Positions 23,497-34,582 of a stretch of DNA of 64,000 bases are shown here, one piece after another. The DNA is from Volutella citrinella (Eukaryota; Ascomycota; Sordariomycetes; Hypocreales; Nectriaceae), in NCBI GenBank assembly GCA_034401135.1, contig JAWZSP010000007.1:992001-1056000 (forward strand). Direction: 5' to 3'. Under the pieces are notes generated by a model, which was not told the DNA's origin, ran no database searches, and worked only from the letters and a program-made list of their open reading frames with translations. Position numbers and translations under genes: made by a program. Within the stretch, counting starts at the first letter, position 1; each line of letters opens with the position of its first letter.

Positions 23497-25358
23497 GGGC
23501 TGCAGGCCTGGAGTTCGTGCGAGGTAAATAAGAACACAACAACGGCTGAGAAAAGCAAAACTAGCCAGCCTTGGAGGCTTGCCCCAGTGTCAGCGGTGAA
23601 GATAGCGTAATTATTGGCAGGGCCAGAGAAGCAAACCAGAGAGAAGCAATTTCACGTAGCGCCATTCTAGCGGGCTTCTAAGGCCGGGGGCCATGGACGC
23701 GGCCATGGCCCAGGCGTCTTCGCTCCCGCACCTCCGTGACCGGGGAGAGGCCAAAGCGAGCGAGCCGCGGCGTAGGGCGGATGACTGGCCACCTGCATTG
23801 TTGGAGGCCGGGAGGGCCTTCGTTCCGCTACGAGGATGCAGGTTTGCTGCAATTAATCAAAGCGGGCAGACAAAGGGAGGACATCCGAGGCTGGCCTGAC
23901 CCGTGTAAATCGGGGGATGAGCTCGGGTGCAGCCGATCATGACTCACGAGCCAACAGGCTGGCTGCTGCCAGATCGGGCATGCTGTTGGCGCGATGGTAG
24001 GGCGGCAGGGCGGCGCAGGGATGGATCATGGGCCATGGCAGAGCTGATGAAACACCCCAGTCGTGGCGATGACGAAACGTTTCAGATTACCACTGCGGCG
24101 TGAACTGCACCAGAGCCTGTCAGGGCTTGTGACCGCCATTGATGGGCTGTCTGCGCCGGGCAGTCTAGGGGGATTTTTGGGATTACGGGTGCAGTAGCGC
24201 GCTCAGCCCTGGACCGACCAGAATCCCCTGAATCTAAATCCGGACTCGATCTGGGCCATTTGCATTGATCCTCGCCAGATAGCGGCCGGCGAGATGAGAC
24301 GGCCAGCAGGGTCCCATGACGGAAAGGGTCCCGCTCGCGCGCTTCTTGGGGAGCATCCACGGAGCAGCCGCGTTGCTGTTGGTTGCTATTCTTGTTGGTT
24401 GGTGCTGGACACCAATCGCTGCGACGGCGGAAGGCATCCGGGTCTTGCGGCGGGCGGACGATCAGGATTGACGCCTCAACATGGGTCAGGTCGGGTGATT
24501 TGTGAGGCTAGAGCAGCAAGATGGAAGACTCCGGAGCATGGTTGTGGCATTTTGGAAAAGTCCATTCCGTTCCTTCCCTTGCTTGCTGAGTGACGCTTGC
24601 GACAGCAAACGTAACTGGTAGCCAGCAAACAGGAGGAAACTGGGCTGGCGGAAAGCAAATGGTAAAGCAATCAAACAAGCAGGGAAGTAATCGGCGGATC
24701 GCTCCATTCGGACTATCCCATCCATGTTTCCAGCAAACCTGGGAGGGAGCTGGGGCTGGCTCAGGGCCCAGCATGTTCCCGAACGCCAGTGGAAGACAGG
24801 CAAGACAGGGTGCTCTTGTGCTCAGGCACCGCATCAGTGCAGGTGGCCTGGTGTTGTCATCTGTCTTCCATTTCTAGCGGCTAGTGGGGGGGTACGGGTG
24901 CCACAGGCGCCCTGTGCGCACTCGGTCATCTGCGCCCGGGGCCCAGCTTGGGGGCTCTAGGGTGTTCTGGCGGGCGGGGCTTGGGGCACAAGAGGGCCCG
25001 TGGCGACGCTGAGAGCCTGAGACAGCCAGCGGCACAGCAAAAGCCCCCCCGGGCCACTTGATCACCCCTGGGGTGAGCACCCGTCGGAGGGGTTTCTCTC
25101 CAGCGCACGCACCACTCTTGGGCGCTGTCGGCGAGGTCTCCCACCGTCCTGGGCTGGCCACGGCTTGCCGCCACATGCTAAACACGTCCTGTCAAGGCCC
25201 AGGCGCCTCGCGTGCTGTTGTTTCATATTCTTTCTATTTTTTCCCCATGGCGCAACCTCGTGGTTTGTTCACTGCTGCTGGGCGATCGATGCCTTGAGTT
25301 ACATTCTGGTCACTGATCGAGGATGAAGGGTAGTCCAGTAGCAGTGCTGCTAGTGGCT

Positions 25359-25410
25359 AAGGTACCTTATTGGTAAGGTAGACCTTAGCTTCCTCGCCAA
25401 GGTGGATGCT
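25359..25410. repeat. AAGGTA/TACCTT-rich patch
   Basis: The perfect palindrome AAGGTACCTT (25359-25368) is followed by AAGGTA (25375-25380), ACCTTAG and CCAAGG within 50 bp. Such AAGGTA/TACCTT low-complexity patches are common in promoters of Hypocreales. No function is claimed. Confidence 0.5.
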
Positions 25411-26767
25411 TCGTGACCTGTTCTGTTTGCGATGACGGAAGCTAACATGCGGGTAGCTCGCCTTGAGGTACTTCCCGTCTCAGCTGTTTTTGGTAGCACC
25501 TAGCCGTACATAGCCGCAGGCACATGGATCCATTTTGGCCAGCTTACCTCCTGCTTCTTCCGCCAGGCTGGCCGGTTGGAGCAATTAGAGGTCACAGGGA
25601 ATAACTTCCTGCACAGTCCTGCGCAGAGAGTGGAGGCTGGGGACCAGAAGCGCCTCTGCATTGCGGGTGGTAGCACACGTACAGCAATCCTGGGTGCCGC
25701 CACGATGCGAGGTAGACCGTAGCACGTCGTAGGTCCGTACCTAAAAAAACGTTACCCCACATCGAGCTGCAGCAGGAGCGGCGGAGTCTCAAGTGGTTTG
25801 TGGCGGTCGACGCTTCCTCCCGCAACTGGAATCTTTCCTTCCATCCAATGCCCATGCTCCTTCCCACGCATTCACTGCCAACCGTCGTCGTCTCCGCCAA
25901 ACATCCCATCCATTCGCACATTCTCGAGCTCGCAGCCCGGTCTTTAGCTTGCCCGCACTGTCGTCCTCCTTCGCCGTTCACACCCGCCGTCGCAGTCGCA
26001 GTCGCCTGGCAGCATTTGGGCCGAGCTGTATCTGTTTGGCACCGTCCACCCGCGCCTCCGCTTGCCATTCCCCCACGCCTGCTCACTTGGTGCGCCGCTG
26101 ACTTGTTGTGTCTTTTGTCGCCGCAGCCCTTTGTTGACTAGTGACAGAACTCGAACCGTGGAACCTCGTGCCGTCATCTATCCTCTCGCTTTGTCCTTCG
26201 CCTGCCCTCGCCTCTGCCCTGTCCCTGCCGCTTGACGCCGAGAGCGCCTGTCGAGGTCCGAACACACACCGCACGCCGTGCGACAACGAAGACGACGCCG
26301 TCGCCCTGGTCTGGTGCGACTTGTAAGCTCCGGAACGCTGTGTCTGGGATCCCCGTCCGTCCTACGGATCGTCGAGAGCTTCACGTCGTTTCCCGCTGGC
26401 CTCTCGATCTGATACTACCACTGCCTCGGCGTGTATCTGGAACCCCGATTCGTCTCTCAAGCAGTTGACCCGTCACGTCTTCGAGTCTCGGTCCAAGCTT
26501 TTGAGCTCGGGCGGTTGTCGTTGCCCTTGAAACAGCTGCTGCAGAGCATGCTTCCTAGCTGCGACAGCTCCCGCACTGTTTGCCCCGATAAGGCTATTTG
26601 AGACTTCATTGACGAGGGGCAAAGGCGTCTGGTGCGTCGTCGCAGGCCCAACAGCGTTGCGTTGGAGCCCTGGCCAAGCGTTTGCTGGCCCGGGAGTCTG
26701 TCGTGCCTAGCAAACTTGGCGATAAGTTGGTGCTTGGTCACCCCGGTCTCCCAAACATATCCCAACC

Positions 26768-29700
26768 ATGAGGCGCAGTCGATCTCCCAGCTCGTCTTCT
26801 CCCTTCCGGGCGCTGGCCCACCACCAGCAGGCCACAGCGGGGGTGGATGCGACGGACTCCGTCTCCCTGATCCGCTCTTTCAATGTTGAGAGCAATCCCA
26901 CCCGGCCCGTGCGGCCGTCACCGCTCACAGCGTCTCTTATTCGTGATATGCCACTGGACTTGGTTGATCGCATTCGATCATTTCCGTTATTCATGTCTGC
27001 ACCCGAGGAGTTCTTGGCTGCCATTGGCAACCACCTGAAACCCCAGATCCATGCGGCCAATGACCACATAGTGACTGAGGGGGACGACGCCAAGGCCATG
27101 TATTGGCTCGTTCGCGGTGTTGTTGCTGTCACCTCGCGTGATGGTGAGGCCGTGTTTGCTGAACTCAAGCCTGGCGCGTTCTTTGGCGAGATCGGCGTTC
27201 TCATGGAGATGCCCCGGACAGCCACAATCATCGCCCGGACTAAGTGTTTGTTGCTCGTCCTGAAAAAAGAAGACCTGCAGGCCGTCATGCCCAGTTTCCC
27301 CGAGATGGAACAGGCGATCCGAGAAGAGGCCCAGGAACGACTAAATCTTCTCAAGAAGCGACGCCAGGAAGGCGGAAAGCTACTCAAATCTCCCAACGGG
27401 GACCTCAATTCACGCGAAGCTACCCCCGGCGAGGTCTCGATGGGGGAAAGGGGAGCTATTCGGGACGGCGCAGTGATCAACTCCAAAAAACGAAAATCGC
27501 CGAGCCCAGGTATTATCGAGGACCCCGCAGCCGGCAGCGCATTAGGTAGCGGCCTGGTCAATATCCGAAAGACATTGAAAGAGCTGCCACTCTTCTCAAC
27601 ACTGCCTGCTGAAATTCTTCACTTCCTGGGCCTCAGCGCTCAGCCGAAAACGTTCACGCCTTTCACCGATATAGTCCGTCAAGGCTCGCCAGGCAACGAA
27701 ATATTCTTCATTGTTCGCGGAGAAGCCGAAGTTATTCATGAGGAGCCATCCCACAATGGGTCCCTCCCAAGCCTCTCCCGATCAATTCAGAGTCGCCCGA
27801 GGCTGAGAGCGGGACAGTATTTTGGAGAAGTGGCCAGTCTTGGTCTGTCACGAGGCCGAACGGCCACTGTGCGATCAATTACGACCGTGGAGTGCCTTAT
27901 GATTACGGGAGACGTTCTCGATGAGCTATGGAGACGGTGTCCCCCAGCCATCAAGTCTCAAGTGGAGGAGACTGCTAGGCTCCGTTTTCAAACCCAAGGA
28001 GAAGACGTTGAGATGTCTGATGCGGAAGCAAAAGAGGCCCCTGGCAAACCTGACCACTCGACACCGACCACTCCTATCCGACCTCTCCCCGACCTGACCT
28101 TTACAACGCCTTCCAAGCCTGGCTCACCAGCCAAAGACGATTCGGGGATGGAGCCAAAGGACCCCGATCCCTTTCTCAGTGTTAACATGGAGAATCTCAG
28201 GAACAGGCGGCGACTTTCCTTGGCCCCACCGACGCCTCAAACAGAAGGAGGAACGCCCCAGACGAACGGGGCCAGGTCGCGCCTGGCAGAATTGTCGCCT
28301 GTCAAGTTTGCCTTTGCTCAGTCACCTCCGGACACTGATACGGAAGACCTCCCTGCCAAGCGAGTTAAAGTCCTACCACGAAGGCCTCATTCATCACAGA
28401 GTCCGACGATCTCGGACGACATTCTGGTCCAGATTCTTGGCCATCTTGATATTGGGGAGCTTTTCCGCCTGCGCCTGGTTTGCTCTCGTTGGCGAAAGCT
28501 GATCTCTACTTCACCAAAGGTTTGCCAAAACGTTGACCTGTCCATGTACAATCGCCGCATCACCGATATTGTTTTGGTAAACGTGCTCGCTCCTTTTATT
28601 GGGACTCGTGCCATAACCATCGATCTCAACAATTGCTTCCATATTACGGACGAAGGCTTTGCTGCGCTTTGGCGACAGTGTGGCAAGAATGTCAAACAAT
28701 GGAAAATGAAGTCAGTCTGGGACGTGTCTGCAAACCAGATTCTGGAAATGAGTGAAAATGCGAAAGGGCTGGAGGAGGTGGACTGGAGCAACTGTAGAAA
28801 GGTTGGTGACAACCTCCTTGGCCGGGTGGTAGGCTGGGTTGTACCCGAATCCCCTGTGGCTACGTCGAAGCAGGTGGTTATTTCCAGCTCAACGTCTCGA
28901 TCCAAAAGCAAGGCCCAACAACAACAGAAACAGCAGCAGCAACAGCAACAGCAAAAGGCATCAAACATACCGCCCCCAGGAACGGTGATAGGATGCCCGA
29001 AGCTGAAGCGGCTCAACCTGTCCTATTGCAAACATATTACGGACCGATCTATGGCACACTTGGCTGCCCACGCCTCGGGGCGTATCGAATGGCTCTCGCT
29101 TACACGGTGCACCTCCATCACGGATGCCGGCTTTCAGTCCTGGGCACACTTTCGCTTCGAAAAACTGTCACGCTTGTGTTTGGCGGACTGCACCTACCTA
29201 TCGGACAATGCTGTTGTGGCGCTCGTGAATGCGGCTAAAAATCTCACGCATTTGGACTTGTCTTTTTGTTGCGCCCTGTCAGACACTGCTACTGAGGTTG
29301 TCGCTCTTCGCCTACCTAAGCTCAAGGAGCTACGGCTTGCATTCTGTGGTAGTGCTGTAAGCGACGGCAGCTTGGAGAGCGTGGCGCTTCATCTCAATGA
29401 TCTCGAGGCACTGAGTGTTCGCGGATGCGTCCGCGTAACGGGCAGAGGGGTGGAAAATGTGCTCAACGGTTGCACTCGGCTCACTTGGTTGGATGTGAGC
29501 CAATGCCGGAATATGGAAGGGTGGTTGCGAGCGGGCGGAGTCACAAAATGGGGATTTGATGATCGATCAGGGACCCCAGTGTCGGCTGGCGACTCACCTC
29601 AGGCCCTAGGAGATGCACCCCCGCTGACCTTGTCACAGGATGAGGACGAGGAAGTGCCGAGGGCCATGAGTGTTGCCATGTTGACATCACAGAACTTCCA

Positions 29701-29788
29701 GCCACGTTCGGTGTTTGGGTCACGAATGAGAAGGGCCAGGGCGCCGGTACGATTTGTAGTTGAGAAGGGGATGGGGGGCCTGAGGTGA
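26768..29788 (+). CDS. Twin cyclic-nucleotide-binding-domain F-box LRR protein
   Basis: Intronless, 1006 aa. Domains in order: cNBD 1 (about residues 65-185; FGEIGVLMEMPRTATIIA is the phosphate-binding cassette), cNBD 2 (about 270-395; FGEVASLGLSRGRTATVRS), a Ser/Pro-rich acidic linker, an F-box (about 545-585; ISDDILVQILGHLDIGELFRLRLVCSRWRKL), then AMN1-type leucine-rich repeats (about 615-925) with units such as LSYCKHITDRSM and LSLTRCTSITDAGF. The F-box predicts an SCF ubiquitin-ligase substrate receptor and the LRR the substrate surface. The cNBDs could gate it by cAMP or be vestigial: the cassette Arg is present in both (PRTA, GRTA), but the Glu-Arg pairing is not enough to prove binding. 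A polyglutamine run interrupts the LRR region. Confidence 0.88.
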   Translation: MRRSRSPSSSSPFRALAHHQQATAGVDATDSVSLIRSFNVESNPTRPVRPSPLTASLIRDMPLDLVDRIRSFPLFMSAPEEFLAAIGNHLKPQIHAANDHIVTEGDDAKAMYWLVRGVVAVTSRDGEAVFAELKPGAFFGEIGVLMEMPRTATIIARTKCLLLVLKKEDLQAVMPSFPEMEQAIREEAQERLNLLKKRRQEGGKLLKSPNGDLNSREATPGEVSMGERGAIRDGAVINSKKRKSPSPGIIEDPAAGSALGSGLVNIRKTLKELPLFSTLPAEILHFLGLSAQPKTFTPFTDIVRQGSPGNEIFFIVRGEAEVIHEEPSHNGSLPSLSRSIQSRPRLRAGQYFGEVASLGLSRGRTATVRSITTVECLMITGDVLDELWRRCPPAIKSQVEETARLRFQTQGEDVEMSDAEAKEAPGKPDHSTPTTPIRPLPDLTFTTPSKPGSPAKDDSGMEPKDPDPFLSVNMENLRNRRRLSLAPPTPQTEGGTPQTNGARSRLAELSPVKFAFAQSPPDTDTEDLPAKRVKVLPRRPHSSQSPTISDDILVQILGHLDIGELFRLRLVCSRWRKLISTSPKVCQNVDLSMYNRRITDIVLVNVLAPFIGTRAITIDLNNCFHITDEGFAALWRQCGKNVKQWKMKSVWDVSANQILEMSENAKGLEEVDWSNCRKVGDNLLGRVVGWVVPESPVATSKQVVISSSTSRSKSKAQQQQKQQQQQQQQKASNIPPPGTVIGCPKLKRLNLSYCKHITDRSMAHLAAHASGRIEWLSLTRCTSITDAGFQSWAHFRFEKLSRLCLADCTYLSDNAVVALVNAAKNLTHLDLSFCCALSDTATEVVALRLPKLKELRLAFCGSAVSDGSLESVALHLNDLEALSVRGCVRVTGRGVENVLNGCTRLTWLDVSQCRNMEGWLRAGGVTKWGFDDRSGTPVSAGDSPQALGDAPPLTLSQDEDEEVPRAMSVAMLTSQNFQPRSVFGSRMRRARAPVRFVVEKGMGGLR
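28916..28954 (+). repeat. CAA/CAG microsatellite encoding poly-Gln
   Basis: Thirteen codons, all CAA or CAG except one AAA, encode QQQQ-K-QQQQQQQQ inside the LRR part of the cNBD/F-box protein. Slippage-prone, so a likely length polymorphism. Confidence 0.9.
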
Positions 29789-30555
29789 TTTTCGGAGCCA
29801 AGAGAGGCGCTTTTTCGCTATTTGAAAGACCTGTGGACGATTACGGAGCACGGGATCACACATTATCGGCGTTCAAGAATACTGGAATGGGCATAACTGT
29901 GTTTCTTGGGAGTCATTGTGGGCATTGGGCGATGCTTGGGATCTAGGCCTTCACGATGATATACCCTGATGGAGTGCAAATGGGAGTAACAACATAACCC
30001 GACATACTATTAATCTTGAAATGAACATAATAATCAGGCAATTGTCATCGCCTAGACACGGGACCGTGAAGATAATAGTCATCGATAGTGAGCACGCACT
30101 CGCACCTTCTACGAAGCATTTCGGGCCCGGATCCTGGCGCCGGGACTCGTATTGCCGATGCAATTCACCATGTCTGATTCATTCATACTTATTGATTCCA
30201 CCAAAACTATCACCGGGGGGCGGAGGGATCTCGGCATGGAGTTTACTGCTTCCGGCCGGGTTCCGCAGGCGTCGCCTTTTTGGTGCCGAGTGCTGACCAA
30301 CGGAACTGCCCACATGGGCCCGAAAATTCCACCACGTTCCAAGTCCCAGCACGTGACTCTCGGACTTAGCTGTGCTCCGCTCTGCTGGTCAACGTCATGC
30401 TCGCTTTCTCGCCATCCCGGACATCTCCTGCACATATTATACCCGGACGTGACGCTCCAACCGACCAGACGTCCCCGCACAGAATCTTTCCTTTGTCAAC
30501 CTCTCCCACGACCACGATAATCTACGCAGCTCGCCCCTAAGCGCCTACGAAATCA
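29789..30555. other. Intergenic, promoter of mitochondrial BI-1 gene
   Basis: 767-bp tandem spacer. A TATA-like ATATTATA (30434-30441) lies about 115 bp before the ATG of the next gene. A CT-rich leader follows. No gene seen. Confidence 0.5.
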
Positions 30556-31653
30556 ATGTCCTTCACCATCACCGTTCGCCAGGGCCCTGCGCGCCTTGCG
30601 CAGCGGCTGCCCGAGCTTTCAAAGACGGTCCTGCGCTCCGCCGCTCCCGTACGACACTTCCACCAGCCGGCCAAGCCCTCGGCCAGCTTCTTTACCTCGC
30701 GCATCACGGCTGCCACCCGCAATGCCTTCCAGCGCAGCGGCTCCCGCGCCTACAACCAGTCTGCCACCAGCCAACAGGCTGTCGCCGGCCAGTCGACCAC
30801 GCGGCGACTCCTCGTCGGCGGTGCCATCTTTGGTGGTACCCTCGTCGCCATCAACGCCGTATTCAACCGCGAGACCCGTGAGGATGGTGGCATGCCCATC
30901 TACGAGCGCGAGTACCTGAACAACACCTTCCTGCACACCGGTCTGGGCATCGGAATCATCGGCTTGACTGCCCGACAGATGGTCCAGACTGGCTTCGTTT
31001 ACCGATTGATGGTCACCAACCCCTGGGTTGTTGGCATTGGTGGCCTTGCTCTCAGCTTTGCGACCATGATTGGTACTCGATCCATCAGCCCCGATAAGTA
31101 AGTTTTCAATCTTGAAAAGCCCTTGGCGGGATCGCACAGAGCGAGTGGATGCTAACCTTGCCTCAGCTACATCCCCAAGTACGCCCTGTGGACCGCCTTC
31201 AACGCCACCCAGGCTGCCTTTGTCGCCCCTCTCCTCGCCTTCGTTCCTGGTGCCCTGCTTGCCCGTGCCGGTCTCTACACTGTGGCTATGATGGGTGGCC
31301 TGTCCATTGTCGGTGCTACCGCCAAGCAGGAGAAGTACCTTTACATTGGTGGTCCCCTCCTGGCTGGTGCTGCCATTGTTGCCGTCTCCGGCCTCGCCCC
31401 TCTTCTGATCCCTGCCACCGCCGTCCGCACTCTGGCCTTCACCGAGAGCATCTGGCTGTACGGTGGTCTCGCCGTCTTCGGTGGCTTCACCCTCTACGAC
31501 GTCCAGAAGGTCCTGTACCACGCCCGCATGGCCCAGGCCGGCCTCATGCGCCGGGATCCCGTCAACGAGAGCATCTCTCTTGAGCTCGACTTTCTCAACA
31601 TCTTCATTCGCATGGTCCAGATCCTGATGATGCAGCAGAACCGACGAAAGTAA
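30556..31653 (+). CDS. Mitochondrial BAX-inhibitor-1 family protein (GHITM/TMBIM5-like)
   Basis: Multi-pass inner-membrane protein of the BI-1/TMBIM family; the animal relative GHITM/TMBIM5 maintains cristae and mitochondrial cation exchange. Exons 30556..31097 and 31167..31653 with donor GTAAGT after a split Asn codon (SPD-N-YIPKYALW), 342 aa. The first 75 residues are Arg/Ser/Ala-rich without acidic residues, a good mitochondrial presequence. About seven hydrophobic segments follow (RRLLVGGAIFGGTLVAINAVF onward), ending with the family signature region GGFTLYDVQKVLYHARMAQ and ELDFLNIFIRMVQILM. The assignment to the mitochondrial branch rests on the N-terminus and the NTFLHTGLGIGIIGLTA pattern. 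Confidence 0.9.
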
Positions 31654-32130
31654 AGAGCGAAGAGGAGAGAGACTCTGGAGTGTACTATGTAATTATGGTG
31701 GGAAATCGGAATTTGGGTATTTGAAGAGGCTAATGAACTCCTCTCTTGTTGCTATAGCATAAGATGCTAGCGAAGCAGGTGGCCAACCACCTCGTGTAGA
31801 ATATGGAAAGGAGAAAAAAAAATAGAATTCAACTCATCAAAGGAACATGTTGCACTGTATGTGAGTGTAGGCCACGACTCGGCGTGGTGCGTCGGATGTT
31901 ACGAAAAGCGACAATTTTCGGCACAGAAGCGGGGATACGGCTGGAAGTAATAATCCATGTTCAATGTATTGCTGCTCTATGACACCTTATTGACCCCACA
32001 TTATGATAACTCCTTAGAAGCAAATCCCAGAGAGGCCATGTCCCAACTCACTGCCACAGTTTTCAGGCCCGGCTGGTAATTATGCGTTTCACCCTCTCGC
32101 CCCATGCGCTTCATGTGCGCCGCATACTAG
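31654..32130. other. Convergent intergenic BI-1 / MsrA
   Basis: 477 bp between converging 3' ends, AT-richer than the flanking genes, with a short A9 run near 31814. No gene seen. Confidence 0.5.
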
Positions 32131-32842
32131 TTAGTCCAAAGCAGGGAAAGGCCGCAGGAAGTGACTAGGGCACTCGTAGCCCGAGGGGTTGTTGTGAAGA
32201 TAGAGCTGGTGGTACTCCTCGGCGGTATACCACTTGCCGGCGGGCGCGATCTCGGTGACGATGCCGCCCTTCCACCACTGCGCGTTGGCCTTTTCGGTGA
32301 TTTCGCGCGCAATCTTCTCCTGCTCCTCGTTGTGGAAGTAGATGGCGGAGCGGTACTGGGGGCCGGTGTCTGGGCCCTGGGCGTTGAGGGTGGTGGGGTC
32401 GTGCATCTTGTAGAAGAACTCGAGGAGCTGGCGGTACGAGACCTGGTCAGGATCAAAGAGGATCTCGGCGGCCTCGGCGTCTGAATATCGCAGTCAGGTC
32501 AGCAAATCCCCGTAACCAGGCGGGCCGTGGCAGAACGGCTGTCCCCGGGGGAGGAGAGGGAGCGCGGGGTTACTCACGTCCAGTCTTGCCGCCGCAGACG
32601 GCGCGGTAGGTGGGGTTGTCAAGGTCGCCGCCAATGTAGCCGACCTTTGCGTCGATGAGGCCCTTGTTGGCAAAGTGCTTGCGGTAGAGGTGCTCGGTGC
32701 CCCAGAAGCAGCCGGCGGCGACGGTGCAGCGCTGGGCGTTGGCGGGGATCGAGGCCGGGTCGACGGGGGCGATGGGCATGCGCGCCGACTGGGTGAAGGG
32801 GCGCAGGAGGCGCGCGAGGAAGGGCGGGAGGCCAGCAGTCAT
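32131..32842 (-). CDS. MSRA: Peptide methionine-S-sulfoxide reductase
   Basis: Repairs oxidised methionine (S-sulfoxide) in proteins with thioredoxin as reductant. Exons 32842..32578 and 32480..32131 (phase 1 intron, GTGAGT donor; the intron splits the His codon of GHAEA), 204 aa. The catalytic motif GCFWGTEHLYRKHF (Cys44) is intact, followed by KVGYIGGDLDNPTYRAVCGGKTG, HAEAAEILFDPDQVSY and the substrate-binding EFFYKMHDPTT. The first 21 residues before MPIAPVDPA are basic and amphipathic (LARLLRPFTQSAR), so a mitochondrial form from the first ATG and a cytosolic form from Met22 are both possible. Confidence 0.93.
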
Positions 32843-33689
32843 GGCGATGGCGGGAGGATACAATGTGTGTTGGTGGGAGTGTTGAGATGAAGGTCTGGCA
32901 AAGGCAATGAATGAAGGCCTGAGCTGTGTTATGTATATTTGTAAAAACGTATTAGTAGTATTTACGTCGTCGCTGAGCCAAGAGGCGTCATGGGCGTGGC
33001 GGGGTCGAGCCGCAGCGACTAGCAACTACTATCACTAACTAAAGGCGGACAAGCCTTAGGAGCTGTCAGCGAGCTCGGCAGTGGCACAGTGGCAGACGAT
33101 GGCCGGAATGCTGCGGAGGCGTTTGAGATCTGGGTTAGTGGGGAGCATCACCTGCAAGCGCTGTAGACAGGGGAAGCCGTCCTTACAAATCACTTCCGTT
33201 GATTCCAGCATGAGGTCACCAACCTTTTGTCCATTGGATCTCGCCCCAGATCGGATCTTTGGGTTGACAAATACCGACAGCACCCCAGCAAGCCTCGGCG
33301 CGCACGAGCGGCTGATTGGCTAGGTAGACACACATCCCTGGCCTGCCACGACAGGCTCAGCATCACAGAGCTCACATCACTCCATGTCCCTCAAGATATC
33401 GGCACGGATGTCCTGATGGGTGCTTCAACAGCAATTCAGCGCCGTTAGTAGATATGCAGGCCTATAGCCATATCCATCTGGACCCAAGGAAGGTCTATTC
33501 GAGCATTGAGCCCCTGAAAACCGGTTGACTCGCGCTCCTGCTCTTCCAGCTCGACGCATCTTCCAGTCCGCAACAGCTCCCATCCGACCACGCCGTCTTA
33601 GGGACTCATGTTGTGCAGCTACCGTTTGCACCCATCGCTACTCTTACCGATTTGGCAAATATCCTGTCTCCCTAGCACTACTTTCCGCA
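32843..33689. other. Divergent intergenic MsrA / kinase-like pseudogene
   Basis: 847 bp upstream of MsrA on one side and the broken kinase-like gene on the other. I see no further gene and no clear TATA box. Confidence 0.4.
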
Positions 33690-34295
33690 ATGATTGCCCC
33701 TCAAAAAAGGAATGCCAAGATCAGGCTTCATGCATGTCTGGTCGACGGCGACGACATAGACGACAGCGATTACCGCTTCGTTGTCGACGGGAAACATATC
33801 AAATACATGTCCACAGCCCCCGGCACGTTTCGCGGGGCCGAGGACGACCGTAGCTTCGAGCCCATCCTGCTGGGCGAGCTGCTTCCACCGTTTCCCACTG
33901 GAGATTGGAACAACGGTCATGCAGCCAGGGATCCCGAGACGGGGAAGGCTACCTTCTAAGGACTGAGACAGTGCAGTTTCCCGTGGTGAAGAACATTTAG
34001 CATCCCTTGAAGCTCAACGAGCCGGATTTTACCCGACAAGGCAGAGTGAGGCAAACGAGTCCACGTCTCAACGCACCCCGAAGTCAAAGGTGGCTAACCC
34101 GTGCTCATCAAACTCGCGGCGTGGCCTTGGGATATACCCTCCTTAGAGGTTGAGACGACCGCCTATCAGCGGATTAGTGACAGCGGCGTCAGCCCCAAGT
34201 TTCTGGGTCATCTCACCGAGGGCAAAAATGGGCGCGTGGAGATTCTGAGACTCACTCTGGGTATAGGAAGGGATGGGTCGGCCAGAAAGAGTTGA
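33690..34295 (+). pseudogene. Decayed small protein-kinase-like gene
   Basis: Pieces of one protein appear in order but in different frames. The first piece (33690-33959) starts with an ATG and includes LVDGDDIDDSDYRFVVDGKHIKY, then PGTFRGAEDDRSFEPILLGEL, and stops at TAA. The next piece (from 33962, shifted frame) reads VQFPVVKNI, then TAG at 33998 where a Trp before His-Pro is expected, then HPLKLNEPDFTRQG. The third piece (34101-34245, original frame) reads LIKLAAWPWDIPSLEVETTAYQ and SDSGVSPKFLGHLTEG. From memory this order matches fungal single-domain kinase/phosphotransferase-like proteins. The catalytic C-terminal half is missing. At least two frame changes and one nonsense codon make it non-functional unless unusual introns exist. 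Confidence 0.55.
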
Positions 34296-34582
34296 ACAAT
34301 GTCTGAAACGATGAAAAATCTCCAAATTACTGGATTGGACATTGTGTGAGCCTCTCACATCGACTGATATCAATACATGATGCCAACCTCCTCTTCGCCA
34401 ACAACAACAGACAAGCATCACCATTTCAAAACAACCTAAGAAACAAGCCGAAAAAAACAAACAAACATAGACTACTTAATCCTTTGCAATGCGTCATCCG
34501 CGTGTTTCAAAAGGCATTGCAACCGCTCAGGGGAGTAAAGCTAGACATGGCACGAACAGGTGGCAGTACGCCCGACACGCTT

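Larger units (their letters stand above)
22490..26767. other. 4.3-kb gene-free region upstream of cNBD/F-box gene
   Basis: No reading frame here shows family resemblance, coding-like composition or a plausible spliced gene on either strand. The left part (to about 23500) is ordinary flank, followed by an A12 tract. 23650-25300 is GC-rich and purine/pyrimidine patchy. 25800-26760 is C-rich and CT-rich, like a long fungal 5' leader running into the ATG at 26768. A long, possibly intron-containing 5' UTR and promoter is the simplest reading. A non-coding transcript cannot be excluded. Confidence 0.45.

Noticed and set aside
26140..26175. Reverse-strand GGTTCGAG resembling a tRNA T loop
   Set aside because: The stems do not pair and no cloverleaf can be drawn.
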